Counted from the first letter of the stretch, positions 35,258-44,946 are shown. The stretch: 64,000 nucleotides of DNA from Lachnospiraceae bacterium OM04-12BH (GCA_003490145.1 QULQ01000007.1:127674-191673); one strand, 5' to 3'. Numbers and translations are program-made. Notes: generated by a model not told the origin, from the sequence alone.

Positions 35258-36586
35258 TCAGCACCTTTGATTTCTTTTATAGACAATCCATGCAAAGACA
35301 GCAGTCAGCAGCTCAGTTACGGGGAAGGCGGCAAATACACCTTCGGCTCCGTACAGGCGGCTGAACAGGAAAGCAGCCGGAATGATGATCACAGCATATC
35401 TTGACAGGGAAATGAGCAGAGAAGCCATTCCCTTGCCAAGAGCCTCCAGCGCGCCGCAGCAGGTAACTGACACCGCTGATACGATAAAGCCAAGGCTGAT
35501 AATATGAAGGGCTTTGATACCGATCTGGATGGTTTCCTGATTTTCCGTGAAAAGGCCGATCATCTGACCGGGGATCAGGAAGGAAAGCAGGGTACCAACA
35601 GCCATGACACCTGCTGTCAGGGCAAGGGTAGTACCGAAAATCTGCTGAACCCGTTTCTTTTCCCCAGCACCGTAATTAAAGCTGATCAGTGGACGGATGC
35701 CCTGGATGATACCGTTAGCAGACAGGTAAATAAAGGTCTGCAGCTTGTAATAGGCGCCGAGCACCAGGACATAGGTTCCAGAGAAAGCAGACAGGATGCC
35801 GTTCAGGGAAGAGATCAGGAGGGACGGCAGGGCCATATTCAGGGAAGCCGGGATACCAACGGCATACAGCTTTTGCAGCAGTGCTCTGTTCCATACAATA
35901 TTTTCCCTTGCAAAGGAAACCGGCAGTGGCCGGAAAATGCAGAACACAACATAAACAAGCAGTGTGATGAACTGGCCGATTCCGGTAGCATAGGCAGCAC
36001 CTGCCATTCCCATTTCGGGGAAGGGACCGATCCCGAAGATCATCAGCGGATCCAGTATAATATTGGCGATAAAGCCGCACATCATACTGATCATGGATAC
36101 TTTCATGCGTCCAACAGCCTGAAATACCTTTTCCAGAGAAATACCAAGCATGATGATGACGGAGAACAGGAAGGCGCGGTTCGCATAGGTCAGTCCCATG
36201 GAAAGGATCTCTTCATTGTCAGTAAACAGAGACAGGAATTTTGGCATGCCAAGAAGACAGATGACCATTAATATAAGGCCGTGGATAATGCTGAGTACCA
36301 TACCGGTTGCAGCAGCCTGATCGGCCTGCTTTTGATCCTGTGCACCAAGACAGAAGGCGATCCTTGCATTCATACCGATACCAAAGCCCACCGCAATGGC
36401 TGTCATCAGGTTTTGGACGGGATATACCAGAGAAAGGGCTGTCATGGCATTTTCACTGATTCTGGCTACAAAGTAGCTGTCCACGATGTTGTACAGGGAA
36501 TTGACCGCCATGGAGAGTACCATGGGCAGCGCCATGGAGATTACAAGCGGCAATATTTTCTTTTCTTTCATAAAATTCTGATCCAT
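35258..36586 (-). CDS. MATE-family multidrug efflux transporter
   Basis: 442 residues with the 12-helix MATE fold. Typical segments are PMVLSMAVNSLYNIVDSYFVARI near the N-terminus, the repeated ATGIGQFITLLVYVVF and GIIQGIRPLISFNYGA in the second half. It exports cationic compounds in exchange for Na+ or H+. The start follows AGGAGTGAAAGAAA. The gene is preceded by a leader with an intrinsic terminator and a competing fold (36622-36702), so expression is probably ligand-controlled. The MepA-like branch is linked in the literature to the guanidine-IV riboswitch. Confidence 0.93.
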   Translation of the reverse strand: MDQNFMKEKKILPLVISMALPMVLSMAVNSLYNIVDSYFVARISENAMTALSLVYPVQNLMTAIAVGFGIGMNARIAFCLGAQDQKQADQAAATGMVLSIIHGLILMVICLLGMPKFLSLFTDNEEILSMGLTYANRAFLFSVIIMLGISLEKVFQAVGRMKVSMISMMCGFIANIILDPLMIFGIGPFPEMGMAGAAYATGIGQFITLLVYVVFCIFRPLPVSFARENIVWNRALLQKLYAVGIPASLNMALPSLLISSLNGILSAFSGTYVLVLGAYYKLQTFIYLSANGIIQGIRPLISFNYGAGEKKRVQQIFGTTLALTAGVMAVGTLLSFLIPGQMIGLFTENQETIQIGIKALHIISLGFIVSAVSVTCCGALEALGKGMASLLISLSRYAVIIIPAAFLFSRLYGAEGVFAAFPVTELLTAVFAWIVYKRNQRC

Positions 36587-36621
36587 TTTCTTTCACTCCT
36601 GTAATTTCCAATTTTTTCCAC

Positions 36622-36702
36622 AAAAAAAGCCATACAGTATAGGCTACTGTGTGGCGAAAAGAAGATCACTCTTGAAAAATCCACACCCCGCAGGGTTTTA
36701 TG
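36622..36702 (-). promoter_or_regulatory. Riboswitch-like attenuator leader of the MATE gene (candidate guanidine-IV)
   Basis: On the minus strand a terminator hairpin (arms 36645-36655 and 36629-36639, one mismatch) is followed by seven U (36628-36622). Upstream, CCGCA/UGCGG (36705-36688) forms a hairpin with an A/C-rich loop, and GUGUGG (36686-36681) can pair with CCACAC (36654-36649). That second helix uses part of the terminator stem, so it is an antiterminator. A compact ON-type leader before a MATE gene in this clade fits the guanidine-IV (mepA motif) class, but I matched it by context and architecture, not by a verified consensus. Confidence 0.6.
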
Positions 36703-36708
36703 CGGCTT

Positions 36709-36737
36709 ACTATAACATATGTTCCCGGGACTGTCAA
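36709..36737 (-). promoter_or_regulatory. Promoter of the MATE leader
   Basis: Minus strand TTGACA (36737-36732), 17 bases, TATAGT (36714-36709). It is back to back with a TATAAT box (36767-36772) serving the response regulator gene. Confidence 0.82.
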
Positions 36738-36807
36738 GAAAGGTGGAAAGAAAGGAGAAGTTCTGCTATAATGATGCGTACGAAAATCAGACAGGAGGAT
36801 TTCAGGC

Positions 36808-37512
36808 ATGATCACCATTGCCATTGTAGAAGATGAAGAAGCTTACGCAAAGCAGCTTACTGAATATATTGAGAAATACCAGCAGGAATCCGGCAGACGG
36901 TTTAGGGTGATACGCTTCACAGACGGGGATGAGATCGTGGAAAAGTATACCGGAGAATATGACATCATCCTGATGGATATCCAGATGCAGTTTATGGATG
37001 GCATGACAGCAGCAGAGGAAATACGGAAGCTTGATACTAAGGTTGTGATCATGTTTATCACCAACATGACAAACTATGCGATCCGTGGCTACGAGGTGGA
37101 TGCCATGGACTATGTGCTGAAGCCAGTGACCTATTTTTCCTTTGCAAGAAAGTTAGAGCGTGCGATCAGCAGGATCCCACAGAAGACTGGCTGGCCGGTG
37201 AAGGTGAATACACAGGAGGGAGTTGTAAGGCTGGATGCCGCTTCTATTTATTATATCGAAAGCGAAGGCCACAATCTGATCTATCATACAGAAAACGGAG
37301 ACCTGAAGGAGAGAGCCAGAATGCAGGATGCGGAGGAAAGGTTTGTGCCGCTTGGGTTTTTCCGCAGCAATAAAGGGTATCTTGTGAATCTGGAATATGT
37401 GGACGGCGTTAGGGATGGCTGCTGTATGATCCTGGGGGAGGCGCTTCTGATCAGCCGGGCAAGAAAAAATGATTTCATGGCAGCACTGGCAGAATATATG
37501 GGAGAACATTAA
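36808..37512 (+). CDS. LytTR-family response regulator
   Basis: 234 residues. The receiver domain (1-120) has the acidic pocket EDEE at 8-11, the phospho-acceptor Asp57 in ILMDIQMQ, and the Lys of VLKPV. The C-terminal LytTR DNA-binding domain covers about 130-230 (IYYIESEGHNLIYHT, RSNKGYLVNLEYV). This is the AgrA/VirR type, normally paired with a GHKL sensor and often peptide-responsive. The start follows ACAGGAGGATTTCAGGC. The sensor gene begins 2 bases after its stop. Confidence 0.94.
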   Translation: MITIAIVEDEEAYAKQLTEYIEKYQQESGRRFRVIRFTDGDEIVEKYTGEYDIILMDIQMQFMDGMTAAEEIRKLDTKVVIMFITNMTNYAIRGYEVDAMDYVLKPVTYFSFARKLERAISRIPQKTGWPVKVNTQEGVVRLDAASIYYIESEGHNLIYHTENGDLKERARMQDAEERFVPLGFFRSNKGYLVNLEYVDGVRDGCCMILGEALLISRARKNDFMAALAEYMGEH

Positions 37513-37514
37513 TC

Positions 37515-38849
37515 ATGGAAGAAATACTGACAGGTGCCTATCAGGATATACCAAGATATTATACGGCGATCGCAGAATGGCTGTGCTGTATGCTGTTCTG
37601 CTTTTTCTACAGAAGAAAAGTAAAACCGGTTGTTTTTACAGGGATTGCGGCTGCAGTGCTTCTGCTGCTGACAGGCTGGCTGATGCTTACGGGAGAGGTT
37701 CCGACACTTCTCTGGATCCCTTGTATGGTAATCGCCATTTTAATCATGCTTCTATTTCTCTGGCTGATCATGGATATTACCTGGAAAATGGTGGCTTACT
37801 GCTGTATGAAAGCATTTCTGGCGGCGGAATTTATGGCCTCCCTGGAGTGGCAGCTGGAATACTTTGTGCACGGTGGCAGGGAAGAGAGAGGGATTTTTAA
37901 TGTACTGGCGCTGATTTTTGTTTATGGCGCAGTGGCACTGGTGCTCTTTATCATAGAATCCAGGATGAAACGGGATGAAGTAGAACTGGAGATCAGTGTC
38001 AGGGAGCTTAGCAGTACCCTACTGATCGTACTCAGTGCTTTTATGCTCAGCAACTTAAGCTTTGTGTACCGCAATACCCCTTTCAGCGGAACCATTGCAT
38101 CCGATATTTTCACGATAAGGACGCTGGTGGACTTTGGAGGACTGGCGATCCTTTATGCCTATCAGAGTCTTCGTTATGAGGTGGGTGCGGAAAAGGAGCT
38201 GTCAAAGATTCAGAGCATGCTGACCGCCCAGTATGACAGTTACCGGAATTATCAGGAGGTTACTGACCTGATCAACATGAAATACCACGACTTGAAGCAT
38301 CAGATCGCGGGACTTCGGGCAGAGCAGGATCCGGAGAAACGGTCACAGTGGATCGACCAGATGGAAGGAGAGCTTTCAGCCTATCAGCCGGAGCGGCAGA
38401 CCGGCAATCAGGTACTGGATGGGGTGTTAGATGGAAAGATGCCACTGATCCACAGTCATCAGATCACTTTTACCTGTGTGGCAGATGGAGAGCTTCTGAA
38501 GTTCATGCATGTGACGGATATCTGTACGATTTTTGGTAATGCGCTGGACAATGCCATTGAGCATGTGATCCTGGTTCCGGATCCGGAAAAAAGGATCATT
38601 CACATGGAGGTGTCCCTGCGGAAACAGTTTATTTATGCAGAGGTCCGTAATTATTGTAACGGGGAGGTAAAGATAAAGAATGGCTTTCCGGTAACAACAA
38701 AGCAGGATGCTGCCAATCATGGATTTGGAATTAAAAGTATCAGCTATACAGTGAAAAAGTATGGAGGAACCATACAGTTTGGAGTAAAGGATCACTTCTT
38801 TTCCATGCGGATTCTGATACCAAAAGAAGGAAACAGATGCAGTTCATGA
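37515..38849 (+). CDS. GHKL-type sensor histidine kinase (AgrC-like)
   Basis: 444 residues. About six membrane helices fill residues 15-230, then comes the phospho-acceptor region MKYHDLKHQIAGL, the N-box FGNALDNAIEHV and the G-box HGFGIKSI. The ATPase is of the GHKL_5 type seen in peptide-sensing kinases. It pairs with the preceding response regulator. No peptide precursor gene is seen next to it. A terminator at 38869 closes the operon. Confidence 0.93.
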   Translation: MEEILTGAYQDIPRYYTAIAEWLCCMLFCFFYRRKVKPVVFTGIAAAVLLLLTGWLMLTGEVPTLLWIPCMVIAILIMLLFLWLIMDITWKMVAYCCMKAFLAAEFMASLEWQLEYFVHGGREERGIFNVLALIFVYGAVALVLFIIESRMKRDEVELEISVRELSSTLLIVLSAFMLSNLSFVYRNTPFSGTIASDIFTIRTLVDFGGLAILYAYQSLRYEVGAEKELSKIQSMLTAQYDSYRNYQEVTDLINMKYHDLKHQIAGLRAEQDPEKRSQWIDQMEGELSAYQPERQTGNQVLDGVLDGKMPLIHSHQITFTCVADGELLKFMHVTDICTIFGNALDNAIEHVILVPDPEKRIIHMEVSLRKQFIYAEVRNYCNGEVKIKNGFPVTTKQDAANHGFGIKSISYTVKKYGGTIQFGVKDHFFSMRILIPKEGNRCSS

Positions 38850-38868
38850 CAGATTTCTGACCATTTGT

Positions 38869-38897
38869 GCCAGAGGGAAATTCCCTCTGGCTTTTTG
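38869..38897 (+). terminator. Terminator of the two-component operon
   Basis: GCCAGAGGGAA (38869-38879) pairs with TTCCCTCTGGC (38881-38891), followed by TTTTTG. Confidence 0.88.
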
Positions 38898-38956
38898 TTT
38901 ATAATGAAAATCAGAAAAAGACGTCTTACTACAGAAAAAAGGAGGTGAGGGAAAGA

Positions 38957-41401
38957 ATGCGGCATCAGGAGCTGATAGAAAAAATGACACTGGAAGAAAA
39001 AGCCGCATTTTTGACAGGCAAAAATGAGTGGGCCTCAAGAGGCTATGCTTATCTTGGAATAGACAGTATTACCTTTGCGGATGGACCAAGCGGCGTTCGG
39101 AGACAGTGTGGCGCAGGAGATCATCTTGGACTGAATCCTTCCCTGCCGGCAACCTGTTTTCCTTCTTCAGCTACCATGGCAGACAGCTGGAATGAAAAGC
39201 TGGAAGAGGAAGTAGGAGAGGCACTTGGACAGGAAGCGGCATTAGCAGATGTCAGTGTACTTCTGGCACCGGGGCTGAACCTGAAACGGAATCCGCTCTG
39301 TGGCAGGAATTTTGAGTATTTTTCGGAGGATCCTTATCTGTCCGGTAAAATGGCGGCAGCCATGATCCGTGGCATCCAGAAAGTGGGCGTCAGCGCCTGT
39401 GCCAAGCACTTTGCGGTGAACAGTCAGGAAGAAAGACGGATGGCGCTGAATGCCGTGCTGGATGAAAGAACACTCAGAGAAATGTACCTGACAGGATTTG
39501 AAATTGCAGTGAAGGAAGGAAAGCCGGGGGCTGTAATGTCAGCCTACAATGAAGTGAACGGCACCTATGCCAATGAAAATCCTTTTCTATTGAAGCAGAT
39601 CCTCCGGAAGGAGTGGGGATTTGAAGGGTTCGTGGTCACGGACTGGGGCGGCGGCAATGATTTTACGGAGGGCATCCGGAATGGTTCCAACCTGCAGATG
39701 CCGGGCTGTGGCTTTGACAGTGCCAGAGAGCTGATCAGGGCGCTGAAAGAAGGAAGGATTACAGAGCAGGAAATTGATGAAAGGGTGGATGAACTGCTGA
39801 CAGCGGCTCTTACCTTTCCGAAGCATTCTGCAGAAGAGAAACATAAGCTGAAAGGGCAGAAGGAAAGCCTTTATCAGGAGCATCACAGACTGGCAGGCCG
39901 GGCGGCAGAAGAAAGCATGGTGCTTCTGAAAAATGAAGAAAACATTCTGCCCCTGAAAGCAGGAACCAGAGTAGCGCTGATCGGTGATTTTGCTTTTTCT
40001 CCAAGATATCAGGGAGCCGGTTCTTCCTGTGTGAATGCCATTTTAGTAGAAACTGCAGCAGAAGAAATCCGGAAAACAGAGCTGGTTCTTGCAGGTGCAG
40101 AGCGTGGATATCTGCGGAGCGGAAAAGTGGATAAAAAGAGAGAGGCCAGTGCTTTGAAGCTTGCCGGGGAGGCAGATGTTGTACTGTTTTTCCTTGGACT
40201 TGGCGAACAGGAGGAAACGGAAGGGACGGACAGGAAAAGCATCAATATTCCCCAGAATCAGTTGTCACTCCTCCATAAAATCGCAAGAGTCAATCCGGCA
40301 GTGGTGGCAGTGCTCAGCACAGGAAGCGTAGTAGGTACCTGGTGGAAAAAGGACTGCAGAGCCATCCTGCATACCGGCTTATCCGGAGAAGCAGGTGCAG
40401 GTGCTGTGATGAAAATATTGACCGGATCGGTTAATCCGAGCGGAAAACTGACAGAGTCCTGGATCTGGAGCTACGAGGATACCCCTTCGTATCCCTGTTA
40501 TCCGGCGAAGGACAGAACTCTGGAATACAGGGAAGGGATCTTCACAGGCTACCGCTATTTTGAAAAAAATCAGATTCCGGTATCGTTCCCCTTTGGATTC
40601 GGACTCTCCTATACTACTTTTGCCTACAGGGATCTGCAGGTAGCTGACAAGGGAATCAGTCTGAAGGTAAAGAATACAGGAACTGTGGATGGCAGCGAAA
40701 TCGTGCAGATGTATGTGGCGCTTCCGGAAAGTAAGGTCAGCAGGCCGGAAAAGGAGCTGAAAGGATTTGTAAAGCTCCATCTGAAAGCCGGGGAAGAAAA
40801 GGAAGTCAGGATTCCCTTCGATGATAAAACCTTCCGGTTCTTCAGTGAAAGAAGCGGAAGCTGGGAGCAGGAAGAAGGAACTTACCAGATCCTTGCAGGA
40901 AGCAGCAGCCAGGATATCCGGTTGACCGGAGAGATTTCTCTGCCTGGGGTACAGATGACGGGAGAGACACTGGCGAAAGCTTGTGAACCGGAAACGCTGC
41001 CTGGTGCAAAAGAGCAGACAGACAGCCGGAAACAGCGAAGGACTCTTGACCGGAATGATCCTCTGTCAGATATGCGCTATGCCAGGAATCCTTTGGCAAG
41101 GCTGATCGCGGGAAGCCTTAAGAAGAAAATTGAGAAGGCGGAAAAAAAGGGAAAACAGCCGGATCTGAATACTCTGTTTCAGTATAATATGCCCTTCCGG
41201 GCTATTGCCAAAATGACAGAAGGCATGGTGGACATGAAAATGGTGGATGGCATTTTGCTGGTGGTAAACGGTAGAACCCTGCAGGGCCTTTCAAAGGTGA
41301 TAACAGGATTTTTTAAAAACCGCCGTGCCAACAGAGAATATGAAGAGACGCTGGAGAGACAGGCCGGTGAGGACAATCAGAAGAAAGAAGGTGAGACATG
41401 A
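38957..41401 (+). CDS. bglX: GH3 beta-glucosidase with an unusual C-terminal extension
   Basis: 814 residues in normal GH3 order. The TIM-barrel domain runs from MRHQELIEKMTLEEKAAFLTG, with ADGPSGVRRQ, KHFAVNSQE and the nucleophile Asp229 in VVTDWGGGND. The alpha/beta sandwich follows (SMVLLKNEENILPL, YQGAGSSCVNAI), then a fibronectin III-like domain (PFGFGLSYTTFAYRDLQV to about 665). After that come about 130 residues not typical of GH3: a basic/polar linker and two amphipathic helices (NPLARLIAGSLKKKIEKAEKK, MVDGILLVVNGRTLQGLSKVI). No signal peptide. I chose ATG 38957, after GGAGGTGAGGGAAAGA. It overlaps the next gene by four bases. Confidence 0.92.
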   Translation: MRHQELIEKMTLEEKAAFLTGKNEWASRGYAYLGIDSITFADGPSGVRRQCGAGDHLGLNPSLPATCFPSSATMADSWNEKLEEEVGEALGQEAALADVSVLLAPGLNLKRNPLCGRNFEYFSEDPYLSGKMAAAMIRGIQKVGVSACAKHFAVNSQEERRMALNAVLDERTLREMYLTGFEIAVKEGKPGAVMSAYNEVNGTYANENPFLLKQILRKEWGFEGFVVTDWGGGNDFTEGIRNGSNLQMPGCGFDSARELIRALKEGRITEQEIDERVDELLTAALTFPKHSAEEKHKLKGQKESLYQEHHRLAGRAAEESMVLLKNEENILPLKAGTRVALIGDFAFSPRYQGAGSSCVNAILVETAAEEIRKTELVLAGAERGYLRSGKVDKKREASALKLAGEADVVLFFLGLGEQEETEGTDRKSINIPQNQLSLLHKIARVNPAVVAVLSTGSVVGTWWKKDCRAILHTGLSGEAGAGAVMKILTGSVNPSGKLTESWIWSYEDTPSYPCYPAKDRTLEYREGIFTGYRYFEKNQIPVSFPFGFGLSYTTFAYRDLQVADKGISLKVKNTGTVDGSEIVQMYVALPESKVSRPEKELKGFVKLHLKAGEEKEVRIPFDDKTFRFFSERSGSWEQEEGTYQILAGSSSQDIRLTGEISLPGVQMTGETLAKACEPETLPGAKEQTDSRKQRRTLDRNDPLSDMRYARNPLARLIAGSLKKKIEKAEKKGKQPDLNTLFQYNMPFRAIAKMTEGMVDMKMVDGILLVVNGRTLQGLSKVITGFFKNRRANREYEETLERQAGEDNQKKEGET

Positions 41402-41907
41402 AGGGACTGAAACAATGGAAAGAAAGCCATCCGGATCTTTATGAGTTCATTATCTTTAATATCCTGTCAAACTGCGCAACGGTCACGAATTTTGTAGTGA
41501 TGTGGATCTGTACAGGGTTTGTGTTCAAGGGACTGAAAGAAATACCCTTTCAGGCCTGGATTTTTGATTATACAACCAGAGAAAGCCTGATGCTTTGCGG
41601 ATTTTTAAGTTTCCTTGTGGCAACGGCAGCAGCCCAGACGGTGAATTTCTTTGTACAGAAAAATCTGGTGTTTCATTCGGATGCGGCTTTTGGAAAAGCA
41701 GCCTGGAAATATGCAGTACTGGCAGTAGTTCTGGTGCTGGTATCTACGGCATTGCCGGCTTACAGTCAGGGGTGGCTGATCGGGCTTGGGATCCCGCAGG
41801 GGGTGGTTCCCACACTTGCAAATATTCTGAATATTCTGGTACAGGTTGTAATCAGCTATCCGACCATGAAATTCTGGGTAATGCAGGGAAAAAGAAAAGC
41901 TGAATAA
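41398..41907 (+). CDS. GtrA-like membrane protein
   Basis: 169 residues with four hydrophobic helices in the GtrA pattern (FIIFNILSNCATVTNFVVMW, TVNFFVQKNLVFHSD, a third helix, and ILNILVQVVISYPTMKFWVM). GtrA proteins are linked to polysaccharide or teichoic acid glycosylation as presumed flippases. It is translationally coupled to the GH3 gene (ATGA overlap) and lies 45 bases before the second GH3 gene, so a role in moving a glycan or lipid-linked sugar handled by these enzymes is possible. Confidence 0.82.
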   Translation: MKGLKQWKESHPDLYEFIIFNILSNCATVTNFVVMWICTGFVFKGLKEIPFQAWIFDYTTRESLMLCGFLSFLVATAAAQTVNFFVQKNLVFHSDAAFGKAAWKYAVLAVVLVLVSTALPAYSQGWLIGLGIPQGVVPTLANILNILVQVVISYPTMKFWVMQGKRKAE

Positions 41908-41952
41908 AAATAGTAAAAAATAAGTTAGTATATAAGTGATGGAGGAAAAAAC

Positions 41953-44874
41953 ATGGTTAGTTTTAGTGTGGGTGACGTCATAAACGTGCTGAACAGCTGT
42001 AAACCACAGTTAATTGCATTAGCGGTTATTATTGTTATGGCACTAATTGTGATCATAGCATGCAGTAAGGTTGAAAAAAGAAAAAAGGCATTGATCTGTA
42101 AGGAAGCTCTTATTGCGATGGGACTTGGAATCACGATCGTGATCAATCTGATCTGTACCGGTCCCATGAGAACGCTGCTGAATCTGGTCAGCGGAGACGG
42201 AACGATATCGGAAGATTCCATGAACAATGCGATTAATGCAAATGTTCAGATGGCTGAGGAAGGCATGGTGTTATTAAAGAACGAGGATAATACACTACCA
42301 TTAAAGGATACAAAGAAGTTAAATGTATTTGGCTGGTCTTCTACTAATCCGGTATACAGTGGAACCGGTGCCGGTTCCATCAATGACAATTATGATAAAG
42401 TATCCATTTTAGAGGGACTGAAAAAAGCAGGATTTGAAGTCAATCAGGAAATTGCAGATTTTTATGTGAACTTTAAGGATACAAGACCAATCATTGATTA
42501 CTGGGGACAGGACTGGACAGTACCGGAACCATCTATGGATGAATATGATCAGGCAGATATTTTTAACAAAGCAAAAGCTTTTTCCGATGTTGCTGTCGTT
42601 GTTCTGGCAAGATCCGGAGGAGAAGGAGCCGATTTGCCAACCAGTTATTATGTAGAAGAAGACACATTCAAAGCAAGTGGCGGCGGCCTGTGGGGTGGTG
42701 CTGAAGGACTTAGGATGAGCGAATATGCGGAAGATCTGGATGAATCCAAGACCTATCTGGAGCCGACAACAAGAGAGTTACAGATGATCGATCGTGTGGC
42801 AAAAGAATTTTCAACAGTTATTGTTGTGATCAACTCTGCCAATACAATGGAACTTGGCGTACTGGATCAGTATGATTCTGTGAAGGCAGCCATTTACACA
42901 CCCGGAGCAGGACAGGCAGGTTTTACCGCTCTTGGAAAAATCTTAAACGGAGAAGTGAATCCTTCCGGTAAGACAGCAGATACTTTTGTTTATGATCTGA
43001 CAAAGACACCATACTTTAATAATATCGGACTTTTTACATATGAGAACATGAAGCAGTATGGTCACATTGATGATCTTGGCCTTGTGGATATGTATCCTTC
43101 CTTCGTTAATTATGTGGAAAACATATATGTAGGTTACAAATATTATGAAACAGCCGCAATGGAAAACTTCATAGATTATGATAGCACAGTACAGTATCCG
43201 TTTGGTTACGGACTGAGTTATACAACATTTTCACAGAAAATGGGAGATATTTCTGAAGAAAATGGTATAGTATCATTTGAAGTTACAGTACAGAATACAG
43301 GAGACGTTGCAGGCAAAGATGTAGTAGAGGTATTTTTTGACCCGCCATATACCAATGGAGGTATCGAGAAGGCTTCTGCAAATCTTGTGGAATTTGCAAA
43401 AACAGATATGTTAAAGCCGGGAGAGTCACAGGTACTTACCATTTCATTTGCTGTTGAAGATATGGCATCCTTTGATGCAAAGGTAAATAAGTGCTATGTT
43501 CTGGAAAGCGGAGATTACACCATTTCCATTAATGCAGATTCACACAATGTGATAGATTCCAGAGTCTATACGGTGCAGAATGATACCATATATAGTGAAG
43601 ACAATGCACGTTCCTCTGATCAGACAGCAGCAGTAACACAACTGGAGTTTGCAGAGGGAAATGCAGAATATCTGTCCAGAGCAGATGGATTTGCCAATTA
43701 TGAAAAAGCAACAGCAGCTCCGTCAGACTATATGCTTCCTGAACAGGAAAAAGAGGCATTTTTAAATAACTCCAATTATGATCCCAGGGATTATAATGAT
43801 GAAAATGATGAGATGCCGGTAACAGGAGCCAAAAACGGAATCGTACTGGAAGATTTGAAAAATGTTGATTATGATGATGAAAAATGGGAACAGCTTCTGG
43901 ATGAACTTACCGTAGACGAGATGAATACACTGATTGCTACAGGTGGATACCAGACAGCAGCAATCGAAAGCATTGAAAAATCATCTACTGTTGACTGTGA
44001 TGGGGCAGCCGCAATTAATAATAACTTTACAGGACAGGGATCCATCGGATTCCCATCAGAAGTAATGCTGGCATGTACATGGAATAAGGAACTGGCTGCA
44101 ACCTTTGGCGATAGCATCGGAGAGATGGCAGACGAAATGGGTGTTACAGGCTGGTATGCACCATCTATGAATATGCACCGTACCGCATTTGGCGGCAGAA
44201 ATTTTGAGTATTATTCCGAAGATGGCGTTCTTGCCGGAAAAATGGCTGCCAAAGCAGTAGAAGCAGCTAAAAAACATGGCATATATGCTTACATAAAACA
44301 CTTTGCGTTAAATGATCAGGAAACAAACAGATATGGACAGCTCTGTACATGGAGTACCGAGCAGGCGATCCGAGAAATTTATCTGAAACCATTTGAATTA
44401 GCAGTAAAAGATGGTGGTGCGGATGCGGTTATGAGTTCTTATAATCATATTGGAACATTACCGGGATGCGCCTGTGCTCCTCTGGATCAGACAATTCTCC
44501 GTGATGAATGGGGGTTCAGAGGAATGGTTCTGACAGATTATTTTGTAGACTTCGGATTCATGGATTCAGACAGAGCAATCCGTAATGGTGTAGATATTAT
44601 GCTAGCTGATTATGATACAGGAACAAATTATCTGACAGATACCACGTCAGCAACAGCTGTAAAGGCAATGCGCCAGGCAACCAAGAATATTCTGTATACG
44701 GTTGTCAATTCAAGGGTATATGAAGACCATACCTTTGACAGAGGACTGGACACATGGCAGAAGGTACTGATCGGAGTTGATGCACTGGTACTGATCTTAC
44801 TTGCAGTGGCTGAAATCAGAACAGTTCAGAAGTACAGGAAAAGCAATCTGCAAAATGAGGCAGAACAGAAATAA
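41953..44874 (+). CDS. Membrane-tethered, circularly permuted GH3 glycosidase
   Basis: 973 residues. Two helices at the N-terminus (about 20-38 and 48-66) with a basic loop between them, and one near the C-terminus (about 930-948, then KYRKSN), place the enzyme outside, tethered at both ends. The domain order is reversed: the sandwich domain first (MVLLKNEDNTLPL, SGTGAGSIND, GEVNPSGKTAD), then the Fn3-like part (YPFGYGLSYTTF), then the TIM-barrel (NMHRTAFGGRNFEYYSED, IKHFALNDQETNR). The nucleophile is Asp862 in VLTDYFVD, where most GH3 have DW. Such permutation is known from Ruminococcus albus-type beta-glucosidases. The start follows GGAGGAAAAAAC. Confidence 0.9.
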   Translation: MVSFSVGDVINVLNSCKPQLIALAVIIVMALIVIIACSKVEKRKKALICKEALIAMGLGITIVINLICTGPMRTLLNLVSGDGTISEDSMNNAINANVQMAEEGMVLLKNEDNTLPLKDTKKLNVFGWSSTNPVYSGTGAGSINDNYDKVSILEGLKKAGFEVNQEIADFYVNFKDTRPIIDYWGQDWTVPEPSMDEYDQADIFNKAKAFSDVAVVVLARSGGEGADLPTSYYVEEDTFKASGGGLWGGAEGLRMSEYAEDLDESKTYLEPTTRELQMIDRVAKEFSTVIVVINSANTMELGVLDQYDSVKAAIYTPGAGQAGFTALGKILNGEVNPSGKTADTFVYDLTKTPYFNNIGLFTYENMKQYGHIDDLGLVDMYPSFVNYVENIYVGYKYYETAAMENFIDYDSTVQYPFGYGLSYTTFSQKMGDISEENGIVSFEVTVQNTGDVAGKDVVEVFFDPPYTNGGIEKASANLVEFAKTDMLKPGESQVLTISFAVEDMASFDAKVNKCYVLESGDYTISINADSHNVIDSRVYTVQNDTIYSEDNARSSDQTAAVTQLEFAEGNAEYLSRADGFANYEKATAAPSDYMLPEQEKEAFLNNSNYDPRDYNDENDEMPVTGAKNGIVLEDLKNVDYDDEKWEQLLDELTVDEMNTLIATGGYQTAAIESIEKSSTVDCDGAAAINNNFTGQGSIGFPSEVMLACTWNKELAATFGDSIGEMADEMGVTGWYAPSMNMHRTAFGGRNFEYYSEDGVLAGKMAAKAVEAAKKHGIYAYIKHFALNDQETNRYGQLCTWSTEQAIREIYLKPFELAVKDGGADAVMSSYNHIGTLPGCACAPLDQTILRDEWGFRGMVLTDYFVDFGFMDSDRAIRNGVDIMLADYDTGTNYLTDTTSATAVKAMRQATKNILYTVVNSRVYEDHTFDRGLDTWQKVLIGVDALVLILLAVAEIRTVQKYRKSNLQNEAEQK

Positions 44875-44902
44875 ATAAAAGAAATAAACCATGGTAGTAA
44901 AG

Positions 44903-44946
44903 TGTGGTTCTGTAAATAGAAATATATTTGCAGAGCCACATTTTTT
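44903..44946 (+). terminator. Terminator of the GH3/GtrA operon
   Basis: A long stem (about 44903-44919 with 44923-44940, TGTGGTTCTG against CAGAGCCACA) followed by six T at 44941-44946. Confidence 0.88.

Noticed and set aside
35504..36271. 255-codon open frame on the plus strand opposite the MATE gene
   Set aside because: The MATE protein is unmistakable in the other strand; this frame is Gln/His/Asp-rich and has no start context.
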